Below, piece after piece: positions 1-12,290 of a DNA stretch of 64,000 bases. This stretch comes from Hyperoodon ampullatus (Eukaryota; Chordata; Mammalia; Artiodactyla; Ziphiidae): positions 176,216,242 to 176,280,241 of the forward strand of contig OX457059.1 of assembly GCA_949752795.1 (NCBI GenBank), given 5' to 3'. Both the position numbers and the translations under genes were made by a program. The notes beneath the pieces are model-generated. The model was not told the origin of the DNA. It searched no databases and worked only from the letters and a program-made list of their open reading frames with translations. Each line of letters starts with the position of its first letter. Within the stretch, counting starts at the first letter, position 1.

Positions 1-2236
1 TTAACCACTGTCAGTCCAGACTGGTGTCCTCGTGATGAAATATGATTTCAGCTGGAAGTAAGAGTTTTGTTCATTCTAAACCGGAAAAGATCACGTCAAC
101 TTAGAAAAACCTCCCGTAGTCTTCATTACAGCAAACCTAACTTTTCTACCCCGGGTCCTCCGTGGAGACCCGGTCCCAGCAGAGTGTGCGCGGGCTTCGA
201 GGCCTGCAGACGACACCATTTGCCTCTGCAGCCATATTTACAGTTCTTTCGGAGAAAAGTTGATAGGAGCCATTCTTTCCTGCTTAATTTATCTGGAAAA
301 CCCTTTGTCAGGAAAGAAAAGTGCTCTTGAGATTTGTCAGCTCAGTCAGAGGTGTGGCTTCTCACGTATAAAGGCAAAAACTCATGTTCATCCCTCCGAG
401 GTTTCGTTGTCCTTTTTTGTTCACATCACTGTTAAACTGAGCCAGAACAGAACACCTTCAAAAGCAAGTTCCCTTTTGCCTGAGTCCAGCTGCTGCGCGG
501 GCATCTGTCTGCCGGGCATCCTGTCTTCAGCCAGCACACCTGGCCTCCCTAGGCCTTTCGCATGTTTCCAGCAGAGAAAACACTAATTCTAGACGACACT
601 CAATGGACGACTGAAATTAATTTTTCTAAATTGTAGATCTGACAGCCGATTTCACCTAAATCACCAATTACATGGGATTTTTTTTCTTTGCTTGCTTTTC
701 TTTTTACACTTTTGGATTACATTCCTACATAAATAAAGAAGCAGCAAGTACAGAGACGGTAAGTGGGAGTGTGATATTGTATGTTTGCACTACTAGGTTT
801 AAAATGTTACCTAACATCTTTCCAAAGCATCCTCTGAGTGGGGACCCCGACCACAGCTGTAACACAGCAGCTGCGAGGAAAGTTGCTGCTGGGGTTCTTC
901 AAACAAGGGTGCAGGAACCCTGGAAGAGTGCCCCTCCGGCTGGCACTGCTCCTTGCCTGATGGCGCCCTGAAGGTAGCTGCTACCACATCCTAATTTGAT
1001 ATTAACCATTAAGGTAAGGAACCCACAACGCCTGGGCTTTTACACATGGTTCCTGTGCTTTCTTAAAGGACCTCATGATTTAGCCTTAATCTTTAGTTTT
1101 GGTGGGACAGGTGAAGACTGCTGACACTGGGCTGAGGTTGTTTGGGAATCGGGGCTGGGCCTGGGCCTGGGCTGGAGCACCTTTGTTTTTTCCAGAAGGA
1201 AGGTGGGGTGAAAGCTTCAAGTCTGCAGACATTCTAGCAGGGAAAACGCTACAGGGACACCTCACGAGGCCATATTGGAGTGCAGGAAGGCAGAGGCAAG
1301 TGGCAGCATGTTTAAGCAAAATTTAAGGTATTTTAAGGGAAATGCAAACTCTGTATGCATGATTAGAAGAACAAAACAGATATTCTAATAAGAAACCTGT
1401 ACTGTGTGTACTTGCAATGCTAAAGGGTGCTTTTCATGCACCCTCCCTGCCACCGAACTGCCCCAAGAAAGTGACCACAAAGCATAATGGTCCCAGGCAC
1501 AGACAGGCAGAGCATGTGTGGCTCCTGCCATGTGAACGGGCCCTGGGTTTCCTGAGAAAGGGACCTGAGAGGGACAGAGAAGGACTTGCCAAACAAAACT
1601 GGGAGGGATGTCGACTCTGAAGATGAAGCTAACCCTGGAGCCCCAAACCACACTCTGAAAGGGCCTGGCAGGCGCTTACAACTCCTGGAATTACACAACA
1701 GGGGGATCCCTGGGGGCAAACACAGTATAGAGGGGGTGGTGCTGGTGCAAACTAGAAGCACCCAGTGGCGGCCGGGCTCAGAGTGCGAGCAGCCTGACGG
1801 GCAGAGCCAGACGAGTGCAGGCTGGGGGCTCTGCTGGGGGCCGTGTGGGCAGCGCGTCTGCACAGCCTGGCTCTCGGGTGCTCACACTGGGAGTCACACA
1901 CCTGGTCCAGGAGGGAGGTGGGCCAACACCTGTGCATGAGCGTTCCTCACCCACAGAGAAGAACAACCCCAGGAGGTGGAGATACCCTAAGTCACAGACC
2001 GGCCACCAGGGCAGGGTTTCCCACACAGTTTGGGTTTTCACCTGTGGTCAAGGCAATAGCTCTCTCTTTCTCCTCAAAGTGCTCGAATTTGGACAATAAA
2101 TGATATGGCTAGTCTGCTTATAACATGTGGGTTTCCTTGAGCCCATAAGGAGATAGCTCTCAGCTCAAGTACCAAAGTTTAACCCTGAATTTTCAGTTTG
2201 ATTGGTACTATAAATGGGTATACCACACTGAACAAA
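1..2236. other. Unique non-coding DNA, no gene recognised
   Basis: Open frames here are short, overlap on both strands and show no domain, Kozak context with splice sites, or family resemblance that I can recognise. Isolated AATAAA-like hexamers occur near 730 and 2094, but no exon can be tied to them. No young retroposon is visible in this stretch. Confidence 0.5.
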
Positions 2237-2244
2237 AGGAGGGG

Positions 2245-2403
2245 GTGAGTGAGTGTGCAGGTGAGTGAGTGTGGAGGTGAGTGTGGAGGTGAGTGTGGAG
2301 GTGAGGGTGGAGGTGAGTGTGGAGGTGAGGGTGGAGGTGAGTGAGAGTGGAGGCGAGGCTGGAGGTGAGGCTGGAGGTGAGGGAGGGTGGAGGTGAGTGA
2401 GGA
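2245..2403. repeat. Minisatellite, GTGAGTGTGGAG-type unit
   Basis: Short imperfect units built from GTGAGT, GTGGAG and GAGG(C/G)TGGAG run in tandem for about 160 bp and are purine-rich on the plus strand. They are followed closely by a 17-base T run (2408-2424). The units alternate 'gtgagtgtggag' and 'gtgagggtggag', as expected for a slippage-prone locus. Confidence 0.85.
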
Positions 2404-2424
2404 GTAGTTTTTTTTTTTTTTTTT

Positions 2425-4060
2425 AGTTTCCAGTTATAATTCTGTTTTAAACCAATTCAGGATATGTTGAACCTCACTTTATGAAGACTGTGCTGGGTCC
2501 GCCCATCTGTTCAATGGCTCAGGAATTTGATGAGACACTAATAGATATTTGACATCTGTGCCCTCAGAGGACAGTGTTTCAGTAGCAGAAGGCCTGACCC
2601 GGGTTACTGAATCCTCACAAGAATTGGCAGGAATTCTGCAAATAATGGCAGTAAGTCCAGAGTGAGGGCGGGAATATAGCATAGGGGTGTGTGTACTCGA
2701 GCAAGTCGCAGGGGTGTAAAAATAACACCCTTGCGTGCAAGGAAACCGGAGAAACAGCGTGTGAGGTTGGGGCGCGCACCCGGGTCTCTGATCAGTGCTG
2801 TGCAGAAGCCCCTCTCCTCCCAGAGCGGGCACCACTGTTCTCGCCCCTCACTTGCTACATTTTACTGACTGTGTTTGAATTCAAGAGGCAAAACAAATGG
2901 GCCCTGACATATGTCCCTCTGTGAACCAAGAGGGGGAAGGAAAAGGGAGAACGGAGATCAAGGGAACCCTACTCATGCAGTGCTGGGCCTGGCAGGGATG
3001 ACGCACGTTGGCAGGAAGAGTGAGTGGTGTCATCTCCACCCAGCAGCTTGCTGTAAGTGTATGAGGTTGGGGGTTAACAGAAGACCCCTGATTCCATCAC
3101 AGAGCGGTGACACCCAGGTCTGTCCTAGACCAGCCGGAGCCGGGTCCAGAGAGGAAGTCGTGCCGCCACTCGGAATGGGAGGTGCAAGACTCAGGAGGCC
3201 TTTACCAGGTTTGCTCCTAACAAGCACCCCTCCAGGACCGCAAAGGGAAAAGGCACGTGCAACAACGCCATCTGGGCACCGCTCGAAGGCTGTGGGCACC
3301 TAGGAGATCTAGGCCAGCAGTGAAGAGGCTGCTGTCCTAGTATAATTCCCAGGCACAGAGGTAAGTGGGCCAGAGGCCAGTGGGTGCTCAAGCTGCACAG
3401 AGCTCAGGCGTCCTGCGGATCTAGGGCCCGGGGAAGAACTAAGAGCGCCGCCCCTGTAAGGCGAGGGGCAGGAGACCAGGGGAGGGCTTGGGCACTGCCA
3501 GCGCCCCCTGCAGCCTGCCCGAGACCCCCACACTCATGGTGGTTGTGAGCCATTTGGAGTGTGGTTGGAAGGCATCTGTTTCCTCTAGCTGGGAAGAGTG
3601 TGATGGATCTAGATGGGGTGACAGGAGGGACAAAATATTAACTGATGTGAAAACACGGAAGACAAAGCTTATGGGAATATTGAAATAAAATCTGTACTTC
3701 TTGGCAGCATGAAGTTGGCCAATGAAAGCATCTATGAGTGCTGGCATTTCAGGATTTGAGAGGTGGGTCCTCGTTTGCCTAAGCACCATTGAAGGGGCTG
3801 CCGAAAACCACTGCAGGGTCCAGGTGCCTCTCTCCAACTGTCGGTCCAGCCTGGACCAGGCGCTCTGCTTCCTCTCCCCTTGTGGTTTGAGCAGAAATCC
3901 CACAGGAAGCACAGCGTCAGGGGACACTTCCTCCCAGGCCCGGTCCCGATGCGCCAACCCTGTGTTTCTGCTCTTTCCTCACTCCTGACCTGTGGTCTTT
4001 CTCATGATACACTGGTCACAGAGGCACCACTCTCCTGGATCACTAAATATTTTCCACTCT
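2425..4060. other. Unique non-coding DNA
   Basis: No gene is recognised. The longest frames (about 130-170 codons around 2900-3960) overlap one another on opposite strands and show no recognisable protein features. Apart from a CTCF-like motif listed separately I see nothing specific. Confidence 0.45.
3501..3514 (-). promoter_or_regulatory. CTCF-like motif (weak)
   Basis: The plus strand reads GCGCCCCCTGCAGC. This agrees at 12 of 14 positions with the reverse of the CTCF core CCASYAGRKGGCRS. It is a motif match read by eye in a GC-rich stretch and could be chance. Confidence 0.2.
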
Positions 4061-4064
4061 CAAC

Positions 4065-4335
4065 ACTAAAGTGCATTTACGGAGTACCTACTGTGTGCTA
4101 AGCACCCTGAAGGATACAAAGACCAATGTCCTGGGCTGATAGCCTAGTAGGGGGTGTATCACAAGAAAGTGAAAACTATAGTACTGAGGCGGGTATTATC
4201 ACAGGAGAGGACTCAAGCACCTCTTGGATGCTTGACTGTACCCCAAAGACAACATGATGGAAACGTGTGAACTCTGGTATGTGTCAGACACCGCTTAAGC
4301 ATTTTATACGGATTAACCTCATCACAGTCCTTGCC
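4065..4335 (+). repeat. MIR-type ancient SINE fragments
   Basis: Two pieces carry the MIR core: 'tttacggagtacctactgtg' followed by 'tgctaagcaccctgaagg', then 'gtcagacaccgcttaagcat' near 4285 followed by 'ttaacctcatcacagtcc'. Both match the general form of the mammalian-wide MIR consensus with many substitutions. The flanks show no target duplications, as expected for a very old insertion. Confidence 0.6.
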
Positions 4336-6001
4336 CAAATGGCTTTTTACCCAGTAGCTACATTTTGAAGTCTTAAACTTCTGCAGATTTCCTAGTAATT
4401 TTATATTTTGGCCTTTGACACAAACTTGTTTCTTAAAGAGGTTACTTCTTATTTCAAAACGTACATTCTTAAGATGTATTCTTGTACAATATAATGAAAT
4501 TTTAAAGCAGAGTTATAAAATTTGTTCCAAATTCTCAACAAAAGACTAAGAAACCATATCTAACAGCATATTACAAGGATTATTGACCATGACCAAGTGG
4601 GATTTATTCCAGGAATGCAAGGGTGGTTGAACAATCAATCAATATAATACTCCGCATTAATAGAATGAAGAAAAAACCCCTATGATCATCTCTAATGATG
4701 CTGAAAAAGCATTTGACAAACTCTAACACTTTCATGATAAAAACACCCAGAAAACTAGGAATAGAAAGGCTCTTCCTCAACATGATAAAAAGGCACTTAT
4801 CAGTGCCCACAGCTAATTTCATACTCAACAGTGAAAGACCAAAAGGTTTTCCTCTAGCAACAGGAGCTAGGCAAGGATGCCCCCTTTCTCCACTGCTATG
4901 CAACACTGCCCTGGAAGTTCTAGCGAGAGCAATTAGGCAAGAAAAAAATTAATGGCAAATTAATTTAATAATGAAGAAGTAAAACTATCTCTATTTGCAG
5001 ATGATATGATCTTATATATAGAAAATCACAAAGAATCTACAAATAAAGCTACTAGAGCTAATAAGTGGATTCAGCAAAGTTGCAGGGTATGAGATACAAA
5101 ATCAACATGCAAAAATCAGTTGTGCTTCTCTACACCAGCAATGAAGAATCCAAAAAGGAAATTAAGAAAACAATTCCATTCTATAATAGCATCTAAAAAG
5201 AATAAAATACTGAAGAATACATTTAACCCAAGAGATGAAAGACTTGTACACTGAAAACTACAAAACATTACTGGGAGAAATTTAAAAAACTTAATTAAAT
5301 GGAAAAACATTCCTGGTTCATGGATTGGAAGGCTTAACATTGTTAAGATGTCAATACCATTCAAAGCGATCTACAAATTCAATGCCATTTCTATCAAACT
5401 TTCAATTGCTTTTTTTCTAGAAATGGGAAAAAAATCTTCAAATTAATATGGATTTCAAGGGGTCCTGAGTAGCTAAAGGAATCTTGAAAAAGAAGGACAA
5501 ATTTGGAGGACTCACACTTCCTGCTTTCAAAACCTGCTACGAAGTTACAGTAATCAAAATAGTGTGGTTTTGGCATAAAGACAGACATAGACCAATGGAA
5601 TAGAACTGAGGGTTCAGAAATAAACCCCCCAAACTACAGCCAACTGACTTTCAACCAGGGCTCCAAGACTATTCTATTGGGAAAAAATAAGTTCTTCAAA
5701 AAATGGTGATGGGAAAAGTGGATATGCATATACAAAATAATTAAGTTGGACCCCTATCTCACACCACACACAAAAATCAACTAAAAATGAGTCAACAACC
5801 TAAATGTAAGCACTGAAGCTACAAAATTCTTAGAAGAAAACACAGGGATAAATCTTCATGACCTTGTATGTGGCATGACCTTGTATGTTTTCTTAGATAC
5901 GACACCACAAGCATGAACAATGAAAGAAAAAATATATAAATTAAATTTTATCCAAATTTAAAACTTTTGTGCATCAAAAGATACTATCAAGAAAGTAAAA
6001 G

Positions 6002-6219
6002 GGGGCTTCCCTGGTGGCGCAGCAGTTGGGAATCTGCCTGCTGATGCACGGGACACGGGTTCGTGCCCCGGTCCGGGAGGATCCCACATGCCGTGGAGCG
6101 GCTGGGCCTGTGAGCCATGGCCAGTGAGCCTGCACGTCCGGAGCCTGTGCTCCACAATGGGAGAGGCCACAACAGTGAGAGGCCCGCATACCGCAAAAAA
6201 AAAAAAAAAAAAAAAGAAA
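6002..6219 (+). mobile_element. CHR-type tRNA-derived SINE, short form
   Basis: It has a tRNA-like head (A-box-like 'tggcgcagcagttggg', B-box-like 'gggttcgtgcc'), a shortened body ending 'gaggcccgcataccgc', and a poly-A tail. A duplication of 'gaaagtaaaag' at both ends (5991 and 6220) marks insertion into the L1. The lack of the central block seen in long copies makes it the short subtype. Confidence 0.95.
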
Positions 6220-6629
6220 GAAAGTAAAAGGATAGCCAACAGATGGGAGAAAATATTTGCAAATCATATATCTGTTAAGAGTCTAGTGACCAGAGTATAT
6301 AAAGAACTCTTAGAACTCAACAATAAAAAGACAAACAACTCAATTTAAAATGTGCAAAGAACTTGAATAGACATTTCTCCAAAGAAGATATACAGATGGT
6401 CAACAAGCACATGAAAATAAGTTCAACATCAGTAGTCATTAGGGAAATGCAAACCAGAACTACAATATCCCTTCATACCCACTAGGGTGACTATAAAACT
6501 GGAAAATAAAAAGTCTTGGTGAAGCTGTGGAGAAATTGGAACCCTCATACATCGCTGGGAAAATGTAAAATGATTAGGCTGCTGTGAAAAAAAAAATCTG
6601 GTGGTTCATCAAAAAGTTAAACATAGCTG

Positions 6630-6748
6630 GGGACTTCACTGGTGGTCCAGTGGTTAGGACTCTGAGCTTCCACTGCAGGGGGCATGGGTTTGATCCTGGT
6701 CGGGGAACTAAGGTCCCACATGCCACGTGGCAAGGCCAAAAAAAAAAG
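6630..6748 (+). mobile_element. tRNA-derived SINE, 'gtccagtggtta' subtype
   Basis: The head reads 'ggacttcactggtggtccag' and the tail ends 'tggcaaggccaaaaaaaa', about 120 bp in total. The flanking repeat 'aagttaaaca' occurs on both sides. It is inserted in the L1 described above. Confidence 0.9.
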
Positions 6749-6951
6749 TTAAACACAGAATTACCATATGACCCTGAAGGTATATACCCAATAAGTGAAA
6801 TAAATGAAAATATATGTACACACAAAAACTTGCAAGGACATAATCATAGCAACATTATTCACAAAACCTAAACGCTGGAAACAGTCCAAAGTCCATCAAC
6901 AGATAAATGGATAAACCAAATTTATGGTCCATCCATACAATGGAATATTAA

Positions 6952-7122
6952 TTTTTTTTAACTTTAAAAAAATATTTGTTTAGTTATTTATTTTGGCCGC
7001 GCCGGGTCTTCATTGTGGCACGCGAACTCTTAGTTGCCGCATCCATGTGGGATCTAGTTCCCCGACCAGGGATCAAACCTGGGAGTGTGGAGTCTTACCC
7101 ACTGTGCCACCAGGGCAGTCCC
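6952..7122 (-). mobile_element. tRNA-derived SINE, antisense
   Basis: The element is antisense, running from the A-tail complement ('ttatttattttggccgcgcc') to the tRNA-like head complement ('ccaccagggcagtccc'). The L1 target 'tacaatggaatatta' is duplicated at 6937 and 7124, giving a clean 15-bp target-site duplication. Confidence 0.93.
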
Positions 7123-7506
7123 CTACAATGGAATATTATTCAGCCATAAAAGGAATGAAGTTCTGATAACGCTACAACATGGCTGAAACTTGAGAACATT
7201 ATGTTCAGTGCAGTAAACCAATCATAAAAAGACAGATGCTGTACGATTCCACTTACACTCAGTGGTACTTAGTGTAGGCACAGTCATAAGGACAGAAAGT
7301 AGAATGGTGGTTGCCAGGCTCTGGGGGCAGGGCGGAGTCAGGAGTTACTGTTCAGTAGGCATAGAGTTTCAGATTTACAAGACCAGGGAGTCCTGGGAAT
7401 GGATGGTGGTGATGGCGCACAACAAGGTGAATGCATGTAATACCACTGAACTAAAAGATGGTTAAAATGGTAAATTTCATGCTATATGTATTTTAACACA
7501 ATAAAA

Positions 7507-7765
7507 AGTCACATATTTTATGATTCCACTTATATGGAATATTCAGAGTAGACAAATCCATAGAGACACAGAGCCCATTAGTGGTTCCAGGGGCTGAGCA
7601 GAGGGTGGAATGGGAGAAGCTGCCTAAGGGGTGTGGGGTTCTGCTTTGGGCTGTAGGAATCTTCTGGAACTAGACAGAGGTGGTGGTTGCACACCATTGT
7701 GAATGTACTAAATGCCACCAGATTGTTTGATTTAAAATGGCTAAATTTGTGTCATGTGAATTTCA
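7507..7765 (+). mobile_element. Second L1 3'-end fragment
   Basis: It repeats the L1 3' untranslated motif of the preceding element ('gattccacttatatggaata' ... 'gtggttccaggggctg' ... 'ttgcacaccattgtgaatgt'). It is therefore either a separate truncated insertion or a tandem duplication of the L1 3' end. It carries no coding capacity. Confidence 0.7.
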
Positions 7766-8374
7766 CCTCAGTTAGCTGTGTTTTAAAGAATTAGTTCTGG
7801 TACCTTCCAGAAATTGTGGTGGTAGTTTCCTCCTCATGTGTGGCTTTTGTTGCTCTGTGTCCCCAACAACCCTTCCACATGTTCCTCCTATTTAAACATG
7901 TGCTTTCGGGGGAGCTTATACGGGGCTTTGAGGCTTGTCTGCTCGGTTCACATTGCCGTGATTCTCTGGGTTGCCGTCTCTGGACGGGCAAGAATCAGTT
8001 TGAGAACCAAACGCTCACCCTTTACCCAGCGTGGTACTCTGGGCTGACTAAATGCTTCTTCCAGTTACCTTTTCTTTAGTCTTTTTGAATAATCCATAGG
8101 GAAAGCTCTGGGACCCTTGAACTTAAATGGAGCTCATGACCTACTGATTTGGGCACTTTCACTTTTTCTTTAAAAAATTCACGAATACATTGTTAAAATA
8201 GCACATAATTGTAGTTGTAATTCCTCTTCCCTGGTGATATCTTTGAGCATCAACGTACCTTGAAGATAACTTCAATGAATATTTTTCATTAAGTGATTCA
8301 AGGAAAAATTATAACTCAATCGTTTTTCTCTCTTATTTGTATGACAATCTCTCTTCCTCTCTATCACAGAGTCA
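7766..8374. other. Unique non-coding DNA
   Basis: An AT-rich stretch without recognisable genes or young repeats. The small open frames around 7790-8080 overlap on both strands and show no family signature. Confidence 0.4.
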
Positions 8375-8580
8375 CAGAATAATAGCCAACATTTACTGAG
8401 CACTTACTGTATGCCAGACACTATTCTAAAAACGTCGAAATACTATTATCTTCCCCATTCTAAAGCTGGTGAGGTTGAGGGGCTTACCTGCCCACCCACT
8501 CAGTGAGGGAACCAGAACTGAACCCAAGCCACTATGGCCACATAGCCTGCATCCCTAACCACCAAGCCCACTGCCCTGTG
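8375..8580 (+). repeat. MIR ancient SINE
   Basis: It begins 'aatagccaacatttactgag', continues 'cttactgtatgccagacact', and later has the 'aaccagaactgaacccaagc' segment that corresponds to the MIR 3' half. Divergence is high, typical of this mammal-wide family. Confidence 0.75.
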
Positions 8581-9064
8581 TCTCATTCTAGCCAGAGACA
8601 GAGCCCAAGAGCTCTCAGAAACTCATTCTAACCTCTTCACCCTCCGGGCGAGGCCACCTGATGGCCCGCAGCTAATTCCAAACCACTTGACAAGGAAGGG
8701 AAGGGTCAACCTTTTCCATTCACTGAAAATTCATTCAGGCACTTCTCTTCTGCACCGTGCACTATCATCTCCACCTCAGAAACCACATGCAAAGTTCATT
8801 CATTATGTCACACCAGGTATCGCCAAGCTGTTCTCTGTAATTGCCTTGAACCTGCTTTACTATATTGCACTTAGGCAAGGAAAGTTTCCCAGAATCATCT
8901 GTAACCTGGCTGCTCCCTCTGAGGCCGTTATTTTATTCTTAAAAATCTCAGGAATCGTGTTAGCTCAGGTCACGGGGCAAGCCCTGCATCTGCGTAGCCC
9001 CGTGAGGTTGGGACTGGGCGGGGGAGTGACAGTGAGCTTCAGAGGAGGGGATACAGTTGCCACC
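8581..9064. other. Unique non-coding DNA
   Basis: An open frame of 127 codons at 8687-9070 (plus strand) has no recognisable domain and runs directly into a MIR fossil. I treat it as chance. Confidence 0.4.
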
Positions 9065-9185
9065 TTGTGACAAATACTTGTTGAGCACCTACTGTGTGCC
9101 AGGCACCATTCCAGGCACCAGGGAAATACGGGGAATGAAATAAAGCCGGTGCTGCCTGGGGAAACAGGCTACTGAGGGTAGTCAG
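9065..9185 (+). repeat. MIR fragment
   Basis: It contains 'tgttgagcacctactgtgtg' followed by 'ccaggcaccattccagg', the MIR core consensus, then a decayed tail. Confidence 0.75.
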
Positions 9186-11550
9186 GATAAGGTGATGTCA
9201 GTCCAAATCATTGTGGGGCAGGGGGCTGCGGACGGGGCTGCAGGCAGGACGACCCAGGGGAGCTTTCTGAGGCTAATGCGTACCAGGGTTGGGGGTCCCA
9301 CGCTGGGGGGCTGCAGGCAGGAGAGATTTCGCCGGGGAAGGTGCACATACTCAGTACCTGGCAGACTTGCACAGTCTTAGTGCAGAACTTCTAATTAATT
9401 CCTGTCCCAAACTGTTGTTGGCATTAGATTTAATCCCTATCCTAGGTCTCAGAAACATAAGTAGTTTTAAAGTCATATAAAATAAACTCCCCACAAAGTG
9501 AGTTTTGCACAACCTGATTTTCTCACTTTTGGGGAAAGTTCTGTAAGGTTGGACACTTGTCTAAAAGTATCTGAAGGCTCTGTCTTTGAGAATTTGGGCC
9601 CAGGTGTGAACTGAGACACCTGGAAAGTTGTCCCAGATATCAGGACAGAGACAGCCTTCAACTCAGGAACATTCAGCTCGGTGATGACCTGGGTTTCCTT
9701 TCAAGAAGCATCAACTCATCCACTTTAAAATTAGACGCTATGGTGCTCCGAGAGGTGGGTGGCCACAGGTTATCCTGTAAGTGAACAGACTGAAACTCCA
9801 AGAGGCTGAACCACCGGCCCAAAGGCTGACAGATAACAGGGGGTGGATGTGGCTGCACATCCAATCCAAGGCCCCAGGCCTGTGCCCTGGGCACCAGGTG
9901 GAGGTCCAGAGCCTCTTCTCCACTCCCCAGGCACCTGCCCTCCTTGACTCCCTTGTAGGGTAAATGGCAACTGTGGGGTGCCTTCTGCTCACAGGATCCC
10001 AGATTCCCAAGGCTTCTCAGGACCAACAGGTTCAGGGCAGGACTTGCCACCTTGCAGCCCGCCCCTCGGTCCCACCACCCTCCTGACCCCTTCAGAAGTG
10101 TGCTGGGCTCTTAGGTCAGACCAACTGTCTCTCTGGGATCATTTTTCTTGACTGGGCCAGTGAGCACTGGCCTGTGCACACCTGCTGAGTGCCAGGCCCT
10201 GTAAGGGCCAGAGGGATGCAGGTAAAGAAGCTGCAATCCCGAGGGAACCTCCCATGGAGAGCAGGGCACAGAAGCCCTGTTCTGACAGGGCAGGAGGATA
10301 AATACAGAGCAGAGGCACCACTGCCCCTGGGCACAGCCGTGTGGAGAGGAAAGCCACCGCTTCCAGGCTGCTTCTTGGCTGGGAGCCACAGGTCAAGTGC
10401 GGAAGCCTGGCTTTCCACCATTTGGAGAATGGGTACCCTGTCCTGGAGGATGGCTGTTAGGGCTGGATGGCTCTAAGTGACTTGATTTTTGTTCAAGCAA
10501 AAAGAGAGGACACATTAGTTCTGTTTGGAAGGAGGGAGGCATGGGAACTGGGCTTGAATGATTCTCATTAAAAAAATGCCATGATCTGGGAGCCTGGGTT
10601 CTCCTGTGTTTGCCTGGATGATACAACCTGTGAACACACGTCTCAGAGAGTCTTGGGGCAAATTCAGGCCGACTTTATTTCCTTAGCCCAGCATTTTGGG
10701 GATGCTTTACAAGTAATAAAGTATTCTGGTGACACCACCACCAGGCTCATGAACTACAGACACAAAGGTCCACATTTCACAAACGCGATTTCAGACTAGA
10801 CCTACACAGGGGCCCCTCTAACGGGATAAAACCACAGGTCACCTGCACCGAGGCCCCCAGTCCACTGGAAAGGTCAGGGCTCTGTTCTCTGTGGCCCACT
10901 TGGGCAAGTCCAGTTGTGATCCCAACCCAGACCACTGTTCCTGTTTGCAGACTGGATGCCAAACTGTGAGATCAAAACAGGGCGTCTCCTCAGAAGCAGA
11001 AGTGGGTGCATTATCTCTGTGGGGGATGCCCAGCCCTCCTACAGGGATGTGGCTCCACCAGGAATGCAAACATCTTAGAGTCTCAAGGTGTCCACTGAGA
11101 GCAAACGGTGGCCTCTGAGGTTCCTCCTGATGCAGAGAGCCTGGGAGTTGGAGGGTTAGGGTCAGGAAGCCAAACCTCACTTCTGTCCACTTTGAAATCT
11201 CTTTTCCGGACGCTGAAGCCGACTTGATGCTCAGTTGTTAGTTATGCACAGTTTCAGCTACCTTCAACTTAATTTTAAATTATGTGTTTTAAGCCTTAAT
11301 TAGACACCTGAAAGTACCAGCTAAACTTTTAAAGTGAAAATGCTGTTGGGCAACAGGAGTAGAGTGTAACTACTGTACCCAAACGCTCTGTAATCTAGTT
11401 CACAGGAAAAAGGGAAAGACAGACCCGACGCGCGTTTTGCAGTTCACAGGAAGAAATACAAGACAGCTTCCACCACACCCTTCTAGACCTGAAATCACTG
11501 TCTTGTTTACTAGGCAATGTTCATTATTTAAATCGACTGCCTTTCCAATA
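9186..11550. other. Unique non-coding DNA with one more MIR trace
   Basis: A MIR-like core is visible at about 10150-10230 ('ctgctgagtgccaggccctg'). Several 60-125 codon frames between 9670 and 11180 overlap on both strands and resemble nothing I know. No CpG island or splice-site-delimited exon stands out before the island at 11.85 kb. Confidence 0.4.
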
Positions 11551-11895
11551 TAAAAGTCTATCTTGGTATTTTTAAAGTAAAAGTTCTTTGTCTTCGTGCA
11601 CAAAGTTCATTGGTTTGTCCTACCAGTTTTGAGGTGATGAATAACTCAGGAACATTCTCATCGTTGGCGACAACTTCACAAGCGTCTTTTTGTCCTAGCC
11701 CCCTCCCCTGCACTCCCTTCACACCCCAGGAATGCAAATCTGTCTTGAAACGCATGCTTCTCTCATAAATATTCAGGAGGTTAAGGGAAAAGTTTGCTAA
11801 CCCTTCGTTTAAGTGACCGGAAAAAGTGAAAGCTCCCTCGCGCTGCCGCAGCCGCGGCCTCAGGACCCTCCCCACAGCCGCCGGCCGTCCCCTAC

Positions 11896-11946
11896 CTTGT
11901 TGCCCGAGCCCCGGTCGCCCCGGCCGAGCGCCGCGCTGAGAGCCAT
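11896..11946 (-). CDS. Candidate first coding exon (17 codons) of an unidentified gene
   Basis: On the minus strand a near-perfect Kozak start (gcgccaccATGG) opens a 17-codon frame, MALSAALGRGDRGSGNK. The frame ends exactly at a splice-donor-like AACAAG|GTAGGG, giving a phase-0 intron. It lies at the edge of the CpG island with GC boxes upstream, as expected for a housekeeping-type first exon. I do not recognise the peptide and could not identify a downstream exon towards lower coordinates. I considered the KRAB zinc-finger neighbours of ZNF268, but none matches from memory. It could also be a chance ATG inside a CpG-island transcript or pseudogene promoter. Confidence 0.35.
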
Positions 11947-12030
11947 GGTGGCGCCGCCTTTGTCCCGTCCGCGGGGAGGACAGCGCGCGGAAGGCCCGCC
12001 CGCGGGGCGTGGGAAGGGCGGCTGGCTAGG

Positions 12031-12290
12031 GGCGGACCCTCCCGGCCGCGCCCCCTGCCCGCCTTACAGGTGGCGGGGGCGGGGCCTGGGGCCTCGGGGG
12101 ACGGGGAGGGGCGCCTCTACCCTGGGGGCTCCGGGGAGAAAGTGGGAGGGGTTCCCACCACCGGGGCCTCCGGGGCAAAGGTTGGAGGGGTCTCACCCCG
12201 GGGGCTCCGGGGCGGGAACAGGCGGACCCTCTCGGGTCGCGCCCCCAGCCCGCCTCACAGGTGGGGAGGAGGGGCGGGGCCTGGGACCGC
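12031..12290. repeat. 190-bp promoter-proximal duplication
   Basis: The block 'ggcggaccctcccggccgcg' at 12031 recurs with few changes at 12221. In both places it is followed by 'cccgcctyacaggtgg' and then a GC box ending 'ggggcggggcctggg'. The spacing between copies is 190 bp. The duplication doubles the GC box and a small 'acaggtgg' E-box-like site. Confidence 0.7.

Larger units (their letters stand above)
4540..7506 (+). mobile_element. Decayed L1 retrotransposon, ORF2 reverse transcriptase to 3' end
   Basis: Multi-frame remnants of L1 ORF2 run in order along the plus strand. They include a 'VGFIPGMQGWLNNQSI'-like segment (about 4588), 'DAEKAFDK' (about 4700), [10 protein letters not shown] (about 4869) and the catalytic FADD motif (about 4993). 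The '[11 protein letters not shown]'-like segment (about 5320) and the 3'-terminal region 'TMEYYSAIK'-like (about 7130-7160) follow. In a live element these encode the reverse transcriptase and C-terminal region of ORF2p. Frameshifts and stops break the frame throughout, so the copy is dead. The 5' part (ORF1, endonuclease) is absent, the usual 5' truncation. Three SINEs later split the element (about 6002-6219, 6630-6748 and 6952-7122). Confidence 0.9.
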
